Shown one piece after another: positions 51,579 through 60,603 of a stretch of 64,000 bases of DNA. The stretch spans positions 16,156-80,155 of the forward strand of contig CALJIC010000131.1 of NCBI GenBank assembly GCA_937974195.1. Direction: 5' to 3'. The notes beneath the pieces were generated by a model. It searched no databases. It saw nothing but the letters and a program-made list of their open reading frames with translations, and had not been told where the DNA came from. The position numbers were made by a program, and so were the translations under genes. Numbering within the stretch: the first letter of the stretch is position 1; each line of letters opens with the position of its first letter. Source of the stretch: an uncultured Roseiflexaceae bacterium (GTDB taxonomy: Bacteria > Chloroflexota > Chloroflexia > Chloroflexales > Roseiflexaceae).

Positions 51579-52508
51579 ATGGCCGTTCACCACTTCACGC
51601 CGACCCGCTACTACAACACGATCGGCTCGCACGAGCCGGCGCTGCGGATCGCCGATGGGGACACGGTCGAGACGACGACCGTGGACGCGATGGGATTTGA
51701 CGCGGACGGCAAGCAGGTCGCGGAGCGCGGCAACCCGATGACCGGGCCGTTCTACATCGAGGGGGCTGAGCCGGGCGACACGCTGGCCGTCACGCTCGAG
51801 CGCATCGTGCCGAGCCGAACGCGCGGCATCACCGCGATTCGCCTGGCCTCGAACGTCGTCGACCCGGACTACGTGCGCGAGCTCCCGTGGACCGAGCCGG
51901 GGCAGCAGGCCGAGTGGCGCGTGGACGTGGGCGCGGGCACGGCGACGCTCGTGCAGCCCGAGACCGCGCTCGGGGCGCTCACGCTGCCGCTCGCGCCGAT
52001 GATCGGCTGCTTCGGCGTGGCGCCTCCCCGCGGCCAGGCGATCTCCACCGCCACCTCCGGCGAGCACGGCGGCAACATGGACTACCGCGGCTTCGTCGCC
52101 GGGGTCACGGCGTACTTCCCGGTGTTCGTGCCCGGCGCCCTGTTCCACATCGGCGACGGCCACGCGCTGCAGGGCGACGGCGAGATCGTCGGGACGGGCA
52201 TCGAGATCTCGATGAGCGTGCGATTCACCGTGCGGGTGCTGAAGGGCCGGCGGAGCCGCTGGCCGCGCGGCGAGAACGCCGACTACATCTTTACTGTCGG
52301 CAACGCCCGCCCGCTGGACCAGTGCGTGCAGCACGCGACGACTGAGATGGTGCGCTGGCTGCAGGAGGACTACGGCCTGGACGCGCCCGGCGCGAACATA
52401 CTGATGGGCCAGGCGGTGGAGTACGACCTCGGCAACATCTTCGACCCGGCGTACACCATGGTCTGCAAGATGCGCAAGGATCTGCTCAGCAGGCTGAGCA
52501 GCCGCTAG
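51579..52508 (+). CDS. Acetamidase/formamidase family protein
   Basis: ATG 51579 follows 'gaggagg' by seven bases. The 309-residue enzyme has 'IEGAEPGDTLAVTLERIVPS', 'LAPMIGCFGVAPPRGQAIST', 'GEHGGNMDYRGFVAGVTAYF' and 'LFHIGDGHALQGDGEIVGTG', the blocks of the FmdA/AmdA fold with the metal- and substrate-binding His/Glu/Asp. It should hydrolyse small amides (formamide, acetamide) or related compounds to ammonia and acid. A single gene with its own promoter and a terminator hairpin. Confidence 0.9.
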   Translation: MAVHHFTPTRYYNTIGSHEPALRIADGDTVETTTVDAMGFDADGKQVAERGNPMTGPFYIEGAEPGDTLAVTLERIVPSRTRGITAIRLASNVVDPDYVRELPWTEPGQQAEWRVDVGAGTATLVQPETALGALTLPLAPMIGCFGVAPPRGQAISTATSGEHGGNMDYRGFVAGVTAYFPVFVPGALFHIGDGHALQGDGEIVGTGIEISMSVRFTVRVLKGRRSRWPRGENADYIFTVGNARPLDQCVQHATTEMVRWLQEDYGLDAPGANILMGQAVEYDLGNIFDPAYTMVCKMRKDLLSRLSSR

Positions 52509-52511
52509 ACA

Positions 52512-52560
52512 TTGTGGGTGTCCGCGCTGTTGGCGAAGCGGCCAGCGCGGGCACCCACAA
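52512..52560. terminator. Long hairpin between convergent genes
   Basis: Eighteen-base arms (52512-52529 and 52543-52560), with one G-T pair, lie between the convergent acetamidase and PIG-L genes; probably a bidirectional terminator. Confidence 0.65.
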
Positions 52561-52591
52561 CGCTTTTCTGCCAGGGAAACGGCGTTTCGGC

Positions 52592-53419
52592 CTAGGACGG
52601 GAAGAACGGGAACAGGCGGCGCATATTCTCAGGCGTCAGCCGCCCGCCGTACTCGCAGCCCTCGAACGCCTCGGCGTACTGCACCTTCCGCCCGATCTCC
52701 GCGCCGTACAGCTCGATCAGCTTGTCGCGGAAGCGGTCCGCGTCGCGCCGCATGCGGGCGTCGTAGTGCTGCCGCAGCCAGGCCCGCCGGGCGTCCTCGT
52801 CCTCCGGCACCTCGTGCAGGACGCCGCCGTTGTACGGCAGCCACTCGTAGAACTGCGACGTGTGGGCGTGGAACATCTCGTACTTGGCGTCTATCACGTC
52901 GTCGATCGCAACCACCACGTCGGGCGTGAACGGGTAGGGCTTCTGGAAGGTGTCGCTCACGTAGACGATCACCGGGTTCACCTCCAGGTGCTCCTGGAAG
53001 GCGCACACGTTCGGCACCGTCACCATGTAGGCGGCGTCCTGGACGAGCTGCGACGTGTAGCGGTGGTCCGGGTGGTAGTCGTTCGGGCGCGGCGTCATGA
53101 TGAGGTCGGGCTTGAACTCGCGGATCAGCCCGATGATCTGGCGCCGGTTCTCGAGCGTCGGCAGCAGCTCGCCGTCGTGGTTGTCGAGCACCTGGTACTC
53201 GATGCCGATCACGGCGCCGGCGGCCGCTGCCTCCTTGCGGCGCCGCTGCGCCAGCCGCGCGCCGCCGGTCTCGTGGTGGCCGGCGTCCCCGTTGGTCACG
53301 GACACAAAGCGCACGGTGTGGCCCTGGCGCGCGTAGAGCGCCGCCACCCCGCCGGCGGTGAAGTCACAGTCGTCCGGGTGGGCGCCGAAGACCAGCACGC
53401 GGAGTTTGTCGTCTGCCAT
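52592..53419 (-). CDS. PIG-L family deacetylase
   Basis: A 275-residue zinc deacetylase (LmbE/MshB/BshB superfamily). 'LVFGAHPDDCDFTAGGVAAL' has the AHPDD zinc/catalytic motif, and 'YHPDHRYTSQLVQDAAYMV' has the second zinc His. The ATG at 53419 ('MADDKLRVLVF') is preceded by 'aaaggagcgaggca'. Such enzymes remove N-acetyl from GlcNAc conjugates (bacillithiol/mycothiol or glycolipid pathways). The length and the 'HAHTSQFYEWLPYN' insertion place it in a wider sugar-deacetylase group. Substrate not assignable. Confidence 0.9.
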   Translation of the reverse strand: MADDKLRVLVFGAHPDDCDFTAGGVAALYARQGHTVRFVSVTNGDAGHHETGGARLAQRRRKEAAAAGAVIGIEYQVLDNHDGELLPTLENRRQIIGLIREFKPDLIMTPRPNDYHPDHRYTSQLVQDAAYMVTVPNVCAFQEHLEVNPVIVYVSDTFQKPYPFTPDVVVAIDDVIDAKYEMFHAHTSQFYEWLPYNGGVLHEVPEDEDARRAWLRQHYDARMRRDADRFRDKLIELYGAEIGRKVQYAEAFEGCEYGGRLTPENMRRLFPFFPS

Positions 53420-53443
53420 TGCCTCGCTCCTTTGCACAGATGA

Positions 53444-55438
53444 TCACGGCTGTATGATCGAGTAGCTGTACGCAGCCGGCTCAGTGGTGTAGGGCGTCGC
53501 GCCGGCCACAACCAGGACGGCGCGCTCTCCTGCGGGCACATCCACCTCCGCCCGGCCGGCCTCGTCCACGGCCACCGGCTCGACCGACACGCCGGCGCCG
53601 TAGCGCACCAGGCGCAGGGCCCAGCGCTGGGCGAGGGCGCCGGTGGTGCGCACGAACCCCTGCGCCTGCCAGTCGCCCGTATCCGCCTCGGCGCCGTCGG
53701 CGAACCCGATCTCCGGCACCTGGATGTCGTCGAGCAGCAGGCCCGACGCGTTGATCGCCGGGTCGGTGATGAGCCAGAAGCGCAGCAGCACGCGCTTGCC
53801 GGCGTAGGGCGAAAGGTCCATCGTCTCGTCGATCCAGCTGCCGCGCTGCCCGCTCAGCGGGTCAGCCCCGGGCGCCCCGCTCACGCCGGTGAAGCCTTCC
53901 CCGAGGTTCTGCCCCTGCGGGTCCTCGGCGGTGGTGCTGGCGCCCGAGAGCGTCCGCCAGGTCGCGCCGCCGTCGTCCGAGACGGTGACGTAGGCGTAGT
54001 CGAAGTGACGCTCGATCTCGTACCAGGCCCGGAAGCGCAGCGTCGCCTGCGACACGCCCGAGAGGTCGAGCTCGCGCGTCAGCGTCATCACGCTCTCGTC
54101 GCCGCGCCCGCTCCACCAGGCGAAGCTGCCGCTCGCGGGCGGGACGCCGGCCAGGCTCACGCTGTCGGCGCCGTCGAAGCGCAGCACCAGCGGGCCGGCG
54201 AGCGGGCCGATGTAGTCCGCGCCGAACTGGTGCACGGTCGCGTTCGCGCTGCTCGCCTCCGGCGGGGTGGGCGTCACCGTGGCGGGCAGGAGGCTGTAGG
54301 CGAAGCGCCCGTCGCCCACGGCCGGGTCGTTCAGCAGGTTGGCGACCGCCCAGTCGGCGAAGAGGTCGGGGAAGCCGGCGATGTCCGGACGCCGGCGGGC
54401 CGCGAGCGCGGCGAGCACGTCCAGTGTATTGCCGCCGGCGCCCAGGACCTCGGCGAGGCCATCCTCGCCGGTGTACTGCTCGTAGAAGTAGCGGGCGAAC
54501 AGCCGGGACATCCCGTAGTGCGGCAGCGTCGCCTGCCACGCGGTGAGCTGCAGGTCGGGGGCGACGAGGTAGCTGAGCGCGGAACTGTGGTCGACGTAGC
54601 CGTTCAGGTCCTCGGCGAGCGAGGCCATCCCCTCGTCGAGCCAGGCCGGGCGCTGCTGGTGGCGGTTCCAGGCGATCATGTGCTGGAACTCGTGCGCCAG
54701 GGTTGCGGCGTACGAGTCGGAGCCGACCGGGAAGGAGTTCACGCCGATCACGAACATCTCGCGCTGGTTGCTGAAGCGGTTGGCGCTGCTCCTCACCGCG
54801 TCGTCGGACGAGAAGTAGCCGCCGACGCTGAGATTGGTGTTGAGCACCGTGAGGCGCGGGTCGCCGTCCACCCCGGGGGAGGGCTCCTGGCCGAAGAGCG
54901 CCCGGTTGCGCGGGTAGATGCGCTCCTCGAACACCCGCGCCGAGCGCTCGATGGCATCCTGCGCGATGTCGACCTGGGTGTCGACGTACATCAGGAGCAC
55001 CGGCCCGGCGTAGCGCAGCTGCGCCTCCACCTGGCGATAGGTGCCGGAGGCGCGGTCCAGCACCCAGAAGCGCTCGATATCGCCGAGGGCGCGGGGCGCG
55101 GCGGGCGTGGCCCGTACGTCCGGTGCTGCGCGTCCGAACGCCGCTGCGAGCGCCCCGCTGTCACGAGGTACTGGCACAGCTCCTGCAATTTGGCGGGGGT
55201 TATCGACGAGGGTTCCGTCGGCGGCAACCGCGGCGGTCGGCTCGGCAGAAGGGACAGCGGTCGGCAGCTCCGCCGTCGGCGGCGGGGAGGCGGCCGGCGG
55301 GGCTTCTGGAGTGGGCGCGGGCAGGCTTGCGACGGTCGTGGCGGCGGGCGGCCGGGACGTCGGGCGGGTGGTGACACTCGCGGAGGGCGCACATCCTACG
55401 AGCAGTGCAATCGCGACAACCAGCCAGCAACGCGGCAC
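53444..55438 (-). CDS. Secreted metalloprotease-like lipoprotein (M6/immune-inhibitor-A-like)
   Basis: A 664-residue lipoprotein. Signal 'CWLVVAIALLVGCAP' (lipobox Cys about 16) is followed by a Pro/Thr/Ala-rich low-complexity stretch to about residue 95. A zincin domain has 'ATLAHEFQHMIAWN' (HExxH) and 'WLDEGMASLAEDLNGYVD' with the third ligand. A beta-sandwich of the immune-inhibitor-A type follows ('LDLSGVSQATLRFRAWYEIE', 'YVTVSDDGGATWRTLSG', 'RVLLRFWLITDPAINASGL') with a final beta domain. It would be a surface-anchored peptidase. A -10/-35 promoter lies 40-68 bp upstream. Confidence 0.85.
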   Translation of the reverse strand: MPRCWLVVAIALLVGCAPSASVTTRPTSRPPAATTVASLPAPTPEAPPAASPPPTAELPTAVPSAEPTAAVAADGTLVDNPRQIAGAVPVPRDSGALAAAFGRAAPDVRATPAAPRALGDIERFWVLDRASGTYRQVEAQLRYAGPVLLMYVDTQVDIAQDAIERSARVFEERIYPRNRALFGQEPSPGVDGDPRLTVLNTNLSVGGYFSSDDAVRSSANRFSNQREMFVIGVNSFPVGSDSYAATLAHEFQHMIAWNRHQQRPAWLDEGMASLAEDLNGYVDHSSALSYLVAPDLQLTAWQATLPHYGMSRLFARYFYEQYTGEDGLAEVLGAGGNTLDVLAALAARRRPDIAGFPDLFADWAVANLLNDPAVGDGRFAYSLLPATVTPTPPEASSANATVHQFGADYIGPLAGPLVLRFDGADSVSLAGVPPASGSFAWWSGRGDESVMTLTRELDLSGVSQATLRFRAWYEIERHFDYAYVTVSDDGGATWRTLSGASTTAEDPQGQNLGEGFTGVSGAPGADPLSGQRGSWIDETMDLSPYAGKRVLLRFWLITDPAINASGLLLDDIQVPEIGFADGAEADTGDWQAQGFVRTTGALAQRWALRLVRYGAGVSVEPVAVDEAGRAEVDVPAGERAVLVVAGATPYTTEPAAYSYSIIQP

Positions 55439-55477
55439 GTCGAGCCTCTCCTCTCCTCCGTTGGGCGTGTCGCACGC

Positions 55478-55506
55478 ATTATAGCCGATACGCCCGGCGA
55501 TGTAAC
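55478..55506 (-). promoter_or_regulatory. Promoter for the M6-like lipoprotein gene
   Basis: On the minus strand GTTACA (55501-55506) stands 17 bases before TATAAT (55478-55483). The start would be near 55471, 33 bases before the ATG. Confidence 0.6.
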
Positions 55507-55544
55507 TGAAAGCCGGGAAGCAACGTTTAGTGAAGTGATGGCCT

Positions 55545-55620
55545 GCTCGCCCTGGCGGGCCTCTCGCGCGGGCGCTCCGCCGGCAGGTGCGCGGGCGAGG
55601 CCACCGCGTCAGTCGTGTTC
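55545..55620. repeat. Terminal fragment of the composite element
   Basis: 'ggcgaggccaccgcgtcagt' followed by 'cgtgtt' repeats the right end of copy 6. The preceding 'ctcgccctggcgggcctctc' belongs to the module. The other end is not identifiable. Confidence 0.5.
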
Positions 55621-55677
55621 GGAAGAGAGCAGGTGGGCGTGCGCTCGTCCTGCGAGCGTGATCCGGTGGAGGCCCGT

Positions 55678-55938
55678 ATGGGAGTGGAGCTATTCGTTCA
55701 GCTTGCGGTTGTGCTGCTGTGGGCCGGGGTGCTCGGCGTGCACACGCGCAGGCTGCTGCGCCTGGCGCGGGTGGAGGTGCCTGGGCTCTGGCGCGACCCT
55801 CTTCGCCGGAGCAAGCTCGCCCGGCTGTGGTGGTGGCTGGGGCGCGAGGAGTTCTGGCGCGCGGTGCAGGCCGATGGGGTATACTGCATGCAGCTGACCG
55901 TGATGGTCTTCCTGCTCGCCTGGGGGTTGCTGAGCTGA
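55678..55938 (+). CDS. Small membrane protein, hypothetical
   Basis: ATG 55678 after 'ggtggagg' gives 86 residues with an N-terminal helix ('VELFVQLAVVLLWAGVLGV') and a C-terminal helix ('MQLTVMVFLLAWGLLS'). Between them is a basic, Trp-rich cytosolic loop ('RLWWWLGREEFWRAV'). No family recognised. The next membrane gene begins nine bases after the stop, so the two are probably cotranscribed. Confidence 0.55.
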   Translation: MGVELFVQLAVVLLWAGVLGVHTRRLLRLARVEVPGLWRDPLRRSKLARLWWWLGREEFWRAVQADGVYCMQLTVMVFLLAWGLLS

Positions 55939-55947
55939 GCCTCCCCT

Positions 55948-56349
55948 GTGAAAAACCAGAGCCGCCGAACCATGAATGTTCGCTGGATGGCCGTGCTGAC
56001 GGGCCTGGTCGTTGATGTGCTGCTCTCGACGCTGATCGGCCTGGCCGCCGGCCCCGTCGCGGAGTCGTTCGCCGTGGCGCCCGATCTCACGCGCCCAGGC
56101 CACCTCGTGCTGCTGGGCCTGTACCTGCTCTGCACCGCCGTCGGCGGCTATCTCGCCGGCCGCATCGCCGGCGAGCAGCACCTCCTCCACGGCCTGCTGG
56201 TCGGCGTGATCGGCGTGATCCTCACCCAGCTCCCGGCGATCGGGGGCGACCCGATGCCGCGCGTCTACGTGGTGGGGAGCGCCGCCGGGTGCCTGACCGG
56301 GACGCTGGGCGGCCTCGTGAGCCGCTACCTCCCCCCGCCGCGCCGCTAG
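55948..56349 (+). CDS. Hypothetical four-helix membrane protein
   Basis: A 133-residue membrane protein starting at GTG 55948, or at ATG 55972 ('MNVRWMAVLTGLVVDVLLS'); neither has a clear ribosome site. Helices: 'MAVLTGLVVDVLLSTLIGLA', 'LVLLGLYLLCTAVGGYLAG', 'LLHGLLVGVIGVILTQL' and 'VVGSAAGCLTGTLGGLVS'. The Gly-rich pattern resembles TIGR04086/DUF3792-type small membrane proteins, but the match is not certain. It converges with the SH3 gene six bases away. Confidence 0.6.
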   Translation: MKNQSRRTMNVRWMAVLTGLVVDVLLSTLIGLAAGPVAESFAVAPDLTRPGHLVLLGLYLLCTAVGGYLAGRIAGEQHLLHGLLVGVIGVILTQLPAIGGDPMPRVYVVGSAAGCLTGTLGGLVSRYLPPPRR

Positions 56350-56355
56350 GCCGGG

Positions 56356-57003
56356 CTACTCGACCGGCGTGAGGTAGTCGCCGGCCGCCCAGCCCTCGGC
56401 GCCGAACTCATCGCGCACCCGCTGCCATGTCCGCCCCTCGGCGACGGTCGGCTCGCCGATCACGGTCACGATGCTGCTCTCGGGCAGCGTCTTGATCGGC
56501 TGGTTGTTGGTGGACGGCTCGATGCGCAGGAACAGCCCCTCGCTGCCGGTGCCGGTCACCTGCAGCTGCTGGCCGATGGGGCTCTGCGGAACAGGGGTCG
56601 CCGGGGGAGCTGTCGCGGCCGCCGGCGTGACAGTTGCGATGGACGGCAGCGTCGGCACGAGCGGCTCCTCGGCCACAGGGTTCTCGCCTCGCTGCGGCAG
56701 CGGGCTGGGGCCAGGCTGGCTGAGGACGTACAGCGCCACGCCGAGTGCCAGAATGGCCACCGCAGCGAGGATGAAGCGCCAGCCGCCGTACTGGAGCCAC
56801 AGCGCGAACTCCTGCCGCGAGAACGGCATCGAGCGCGACGTGCGGGCGCGGCCGGCCACACGTTCGCTTCGCCAGTTCGGGTTGAGCGGGTCGGCTGACG
56901 ATGCGCCTCCACGCGAGAGCTGGTCGGTCGTCGGCTGGTTCCGCCGCATCGCGCGGGTCACCCGTGGGCTCTCATACAGCTCGTCGTCGTCTTCACGCGC
57001 CAT
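56356..57003 (-). CDS. Membrane-anchored SH3-domain protein
   Basis: From ATG 57003, 215 residues: a cytosolic, charged N-terminus ('EDDDELYESPRVTRAMRRNQ'), one membrane helix ('FILAAVAILALGVALYVLS', about 78-96), a Pro/Ala/Thr-rich spacer, and a C-terminal bacterial SH3 domain (about 150-215, 'GLFLRIEPSTNNQPIKTLPE', 'EGRTWQRVRDEFGAEGWAA'). Such domains bind cell-wall or surface peptides. A TATAAT on the minus strand (57046-57051) lies about 43 bases upstream of the start. Confidence 0.75.
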   Translation of the reverse strand: MAREDDDELYESPRVTRAMRRNQPTTDQLSRGGASSADPLNPNWRSERVAGRARTSRSMPFSRQEFALWLQYGGWRFILAAVAILALGVALYVLSQPGPSPLPQRGENPVAEEPLVPTLPSIATVTPAAATAPPATPVPQSPIGQQLQVTGTGSEGLFLRIEPSTNNQPIKTLPESSIVTVIGEPTVAEGRTWQRVRDEFGAEGWAAGDYLTPVE

Positions 57004-57127
57004 CGTCTCGCTCCTTTCACGCCCGGGCCTCCGTTCGCTGCGCCCATTATAGTAGCACGGCCGCGGGCCGCTTTCAACACATCTGTTCCGAGGGCGAGCC
57101 CTGCTCCGGCGGCTCTGCGGCGGGCAG

Positions 57128-58093
57128 CTACCGCGTGATCTGGTTGCGCCAGTACTCGAGCAGCTCGTCCACGATCTGCTCCATGCCGATGCGCGGCTCC
57201 CAGCCGGTGTCGCGCCGCAGCCGGGAGTTGTCTCCGAGCAGGATCGGCTCGTCGAGCGGGCGGAGCCGGGCCGGGTCGACGCGCACGTCGACGCGCACCC
57301 GGCCGCGGGCGCGCACCATCTCGACGATGTCGCCGATGCGCGTCGCCTGCCCCGAGCACAGGTTGTAGACGGTGCCGGGCTTGCCCTTCTGCAGCAGGAG
57401 CCACAGCGCGCGGGCCACATCGCTCACGTGGCTGAAGTCGCGCCGGGCCTCGAGGTTGCCGACGAGCATGACCGGCGGCTGGAGGCCGGCCTCGGCGAGG
57501 GCCATCTGGCGGCAGAAGGTCTGGATCGAGCAGCGGTCCCCCTGGCGCGGGCCGACGTGGTTGAATGAGCGGGTGACGACCACGTGCAGCCCGTAGCTGT
57601 CGTGGTACTGGAGGCCGAGCAGCTCCTGGGCCACCTTGCTGACGCCGTATGGCGAGGCGGGGCGCAGCGGGTGGTCCTCGGCGATCGGCACCTCCTCCGG
57701 CGCGACGACGCCGTACTCGGCGCTCGAGCCGGCGATGTGGACGCGCGCGGAGGGCGCGTGGGCGCGCACGGCCTCGAGTAGGTTGATCGTCCCCTCCACA
57801 TTGGTGCGCATCGTTGTCACCGGCGCGTCCCACGAGGCGGAGGGGTAGCTCTGGGCGGCGAGGTGGTACACCAGGTCCGGGGCGGCGGCGCGCACCGCCG
57901 CGCCCACCGCGAAGGGGTCCTCGATATCCCCCTCGTGGACCGTGACCTTCCCGAACAGGTGCTGGATCGGGCGCGGGTCGCTGCGCCAGCGCTTGAACAC
58001 GTGCAGCTCGACGTCGGGCAGCGTGAGCAGCTCGTCGGCGAGCGCACTGCCGACTGGGCCGGTGACGCCGGTGATAAGGATGCGGGTTGGCAT
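57128..58093 (-). CDS. NAD-dependent epimerase/dehydratase, GDP-6-deoxy-mannose reductase type
   Basis: ATG 58093 opens with 'TRILITGVTGPVGSALADEL' (GxxGxxG), giving a 321-residue extended short-chain dehydrogenase. The catalytic set is 'IAGSSAEYGVV' (Ser) and 'YGVSKVAQELL' (YxxxK); 'RSFNHVGPRQGDRCSIQTF' resembles the sugar-nucleotide site of RMD/GMD. It would act on a GDP- or dTDP-deoxyhexose, fitting the glycan genes at 6-13 kb. A minus-strand TGC-TATAAT (58311-58316) stands upstream of a repeat element that may have inserted between promoter and gene. Confidence 0.85.
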   Translation of the reverse strand: MPTRILITGVTGPVGSALADELLTLPDVELHVFKRWRSDPRPIQHLFGKVTVHEGDIEDPFAVGAAVRAAAPDLVYHLAAQSYPSASWDAPVTTMRTNVEGTINLLEAVRAHAPSARVHIAGSSAEYGVVAPEEVPIAEDHPLRPASPYGVSKVAQELLGLQYHDSYGLHVVVTRSFNHVGPRQGDRCSIQTFCRQMALAEAGLQPPVMLVGNLEARRDFSHVSDVARALWLLLQKGKPGTVYNLCSGQATRIGDIVEMVRARGRVRVDVRVDPARLRPLDEPILLGDNSRLRRDTGWEPRIGMEQIVDELLEYWRNQITR

Positions 58094-58130
58094 AGGTGAA
58101 CAGTCTCCCAAGTCCTGATACAATACAGTA

Positions 58131-58309
58131 GTAGAGGTGCGCGGTGGCCTGGCCCCGCATCCCCCGGAAGGGTTTTGGAGAGGCGAAATCTCCCCAGGCT
58201 CTCTCTTTCCGCCGCTGTGCGGCGAGGAAAAAGGCTTCGGAGGGTCCGCGGCCCTTCACACCTCCCCGCGCGGCGGTGGCGCAGGCGGGGCGGCCGCGTA
58301 CGCCGTGCC
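58131..58309. repeat. Full composite palindromic element, copy 11
   Basis: Orientation A, nearly complete: left end '..gaggtgcgcggtggcc', palindrome I ('ttggagaggcgaaatctccc', 58171-58190), palindrome II core ('ccgccgctgtgcggcg'), a 43-bp module ('cggagggtccgcggccct') and right end 'ggccgcgtacgccgtgcc'. It makes up much of the 405-bp gap between the divergent epimerase and kinase genes. Confidence 0.75.
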
Positions 58310-58403
58310 AATTATAGCAGCCGCGGGCGCCGGCTCGTGAGGAAGGGCTGGCCCGCGCGCAGAAAGATTGCGGAATCGGCGCATTTCGTCTACAGGCTGT
58401 GTG

Positions 58404-58432
58404 TTGCCTCAGAAACGCCGACGCCCTATAAT
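58404..58432 (+). promoter_or_regulatory. Sigma70-type promoter of the phospho-signalling cluster
   Basis: TTGCCT (58404-58409), 17-base spacer, TATAAT (58427-58432); leader of about 60 bases to the kinase ATG. Confidence 0.75.
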
Positions 58433-58498
58433 ACTTGAGATTCGGCCAGAGGGCCGGGGCGATGCCCGGCCGGAGCGGGACGGCGCGGAGGAAGGCGG

Positions 58499-60457
58499 AT
58501 GGCTCTGATCAAGAAGGCGGGCACCACCAAGGGGATCGGCGCTGCCCAAGGGAATGGTGAGAACGTAGACCCCCAGGGGACGACCACGCCCGGCGCGCAG
58601 CGGACCCCGGCGCCGGTGATGCAGCCGGGCGTCGTGCTGCAGGAGCGCTACGCGATCGAGGGCACGCTCGGGATCGGCGGCATGAGCGTCGTCTACCGCG
58701 GGCGCGACCTGCGCTTCAAGGACGTGGTGCGCCCGTGCGCGATCAAGGAGATGTACCAGAGCGCGCCGGACTCGAACACGCGGCTGCTCAACCTGAAGAA
58801 CTTCGAGCGCGAGGCCGGCCTGCTCGCCACGCTCCACCACCCGGCGATCCCCAAGGTGTACGACTTCTTTGAGGAGCACGGCCGCATCTACCTGATCCTC
58901 GAGCTGGTGCCCGGCAAGGACCTGGAGACGCTGCTGGACGAGGCCGGCGGCCCGCTGCCCGAGGAGCGCGTGGCGCGCTGGGCGGTGCAGATCTGCGATG
59001 TGCTCTCCTACCTGCACAACCACCAGCCCGAGCCGATCGTCTTCCGCGACCTGAAGCCCTCCAACATCATGGCCACGCCCGAGGACCGCATCGTCCTGAT
59101 CGACTTCGGCATCGCGCGCAACCTGACCCGCGCCGACCGCAAGGGGACGATCATCGGCACCGAGGGCTACTCGCCGCCCGAGCAGTACCGCGGCGTCGCC
59201 GAGCCGGTCGGCGACCTCTACGCGCTCGGCGCGACGCTGCACCACCTGCTGACCGCGAGCGACCCGCGGCTGGAGACGCCGTTCACCTTCCACGAGCGCC
59301 CGCTGCGCCAGCTCAACCCGAAGGTCTCCCCCGAGCTGGATGCGGTGATCAGCAAGGCGCTCGAGTACGACATGACCAAGCGCTGGGCGTCGGCGGCCGA
59401 GATGCGCGAGGCGCTCATTCGGACGCCGACCCTCGCCCCGAGCGAGGCTCCCGCCGGGGCTCGCGCCCCAGCGGCACCCGTGCGCGGCAGGGCGCCGGAG
59501 GCCGAGCTGGTCTGGCGCTTCAAGTGCGAGGACGAGGTGCGCTCGTCGCCGTGCGTCTCCGGCGGCATGCTGTACGTCGGCTGCTACGACACCAACCTGT
59601 ACGCGCTGGACGCCGGGCGCGGCGAGTTCCGCTGGAAGTACCCGACCGAAGGCGGCATCTCGTCGTCGCCGGCGATCTGGCAGGATATGGTGATCGTCGG
59701 CTCGGAGGACGGCTCGCTGTACGCGCTGGACCAGCGGCGCGGCTCGCTGCGCTGGACCTTCCGCACCGCCAAGCCGGTGCGCTCGTCGCCGCGGGTCGAG
59801 GACCGCGTGATCTTCTTCGGCTCGGACGACCAGCACCTGTACGCGCTGGACGGCCTGCGCGGCACGCAGATCTGGAAGTACCGCACCTGGATGCCGATCC
59901 GCTCCTCGGCGTTCGTCACCGCGGACTCGGTCTACTTCGGCGGGGGCGACGGCTACGTGTACGCGCTGAACATCAAGAACGGCGGCATCCGCTGGAAGCA
60001 GCGCACCCAGCAGCCGGTGATCTCTTCGCCGGTGGTGCACGACGGCGTCGTGTACGTCGGCTCGATGGACAACTTCCTCTACGCGCTCGACAGCGAGGGC
60101 GGCTTCCCGGTGTGGAAGTTCCGCACCAACCACTACGTCAACTCCTCGCCCTGCGTCGCCGGCGGGCGCGTGTACGTCGGCAGCGTCGACGGCTGCCTGT
60201 ACGCGGTGGAGACGAAGAACGGCCGCCTGGCCTGGAAGTACGAGACAGGCAGCCAGATCACCTCTTCGCCGCGCGTTGCGGGCGGGCGGGTCTACTTCGG
60301 CGCGGTGGACGGGTGTATCTACTGCCTCGACGCCGGGACCGGCGCGCTGATCTGGCGCCACCAGACCGATGCGCCGGTGGTCTCGTCCCCGGCGGTGGTC
60401 GATGGCCTGGTGTACATCGGCTCGATGGACCACCACGTGTACGCGCTGCGCGCATAG
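58499..60457 (+). CDS. Ser/Thr protein kinase with C-terminal PQQ-like beta-propeller
   Basis: A 652-residue protein. The Hanks-type kinase domain (about 40-300) has 'GIGGMSVVYRGRDLRF' (Gly loop), 'VRPCAIKEMYQ' (VAIK Lys), 'VFRDLKPSNIMATP' (catalytic loop) and 'IVLIDFGIARNL' (DFG). The usual HRD is FRD here. An Ala/Pro linker without a clear membrane helix leads to seven or so PQQ-type repeats of 'VRSSPCVSGGMLYVGCYDTN'/'LYALDAGRGEFRWKY' pattern, forming a beta-propeller. The soluble propeller is probably a sensor or docking module. The next genes encode PP2C, VWA and FHA partners. Confidence 0.92.
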   Translation: MALIKKAGTTKGIGAAQGNGENVDPQGTTTPGAQRTPAPVMQPGVVLQERYAIEGTLGIGGMSVVYRGRDLRFKDVVRPCAIKEMYQSAPDSNTRLLNLKNFEREAGLLATLHHPAIPKVYDFFEEHGRIYLILELVPGKDLETLLDEAGGPLPEERVARWAVQICDVLSYLHNHQPEPIVFRDLKPSNIMATPEDRIVLIDFGIARNLTRADRKGTIIGTEGYSPPEQYRGVAEPVGDLYALGATLHHLLTASDPRLETPFTFHERPLRQLNPKVSPELDAVISKALEYDMTKRWASAAEMREALIRTPTLAPSEAPAGARAPAAPVRGRAPEAELVWRFKCEDEVRSSPCVSGGMLYVGCYDTNLYALDAGRGEFRWKYPTEGGISSSPAIWQDMVIVGSEDGSLYALDQRRGSLRWTFRTAKPVRSSPRVEDRVIFFGSDDQHLYALDGLRGTQIWKYRTWMPIRSSAFVTADSVYFGGGDGYVYALNIKNGGIRWKQRTQQPVISSPVVHDGVVYVGSMDNFLYALDSEGGFPVWKFRTNHYVNSSPCVAGGRVYVGSVDGCLYAVETKNGRLAWKYETGSQITSSPRVAGGRVYFGAVDGCIYCLDAGTGALIWRHQTDAPVVSSPAVVDGLVYIGSMDHHVYALRA

Positions 60458-60603
60458 GCTCGTACACGTCGGCAGACAGGCGCCCAGGGTTGCGGCGCAC
60501 CCGTCGTAGCCGGGAACACCACCCGCGTATGTGAGCATGAGTGTCGGCGATGAGGCCGGGCGCAGCCCGAGAGCCCAACGCTGCACAGATATGGGGATGG
60601 CCG

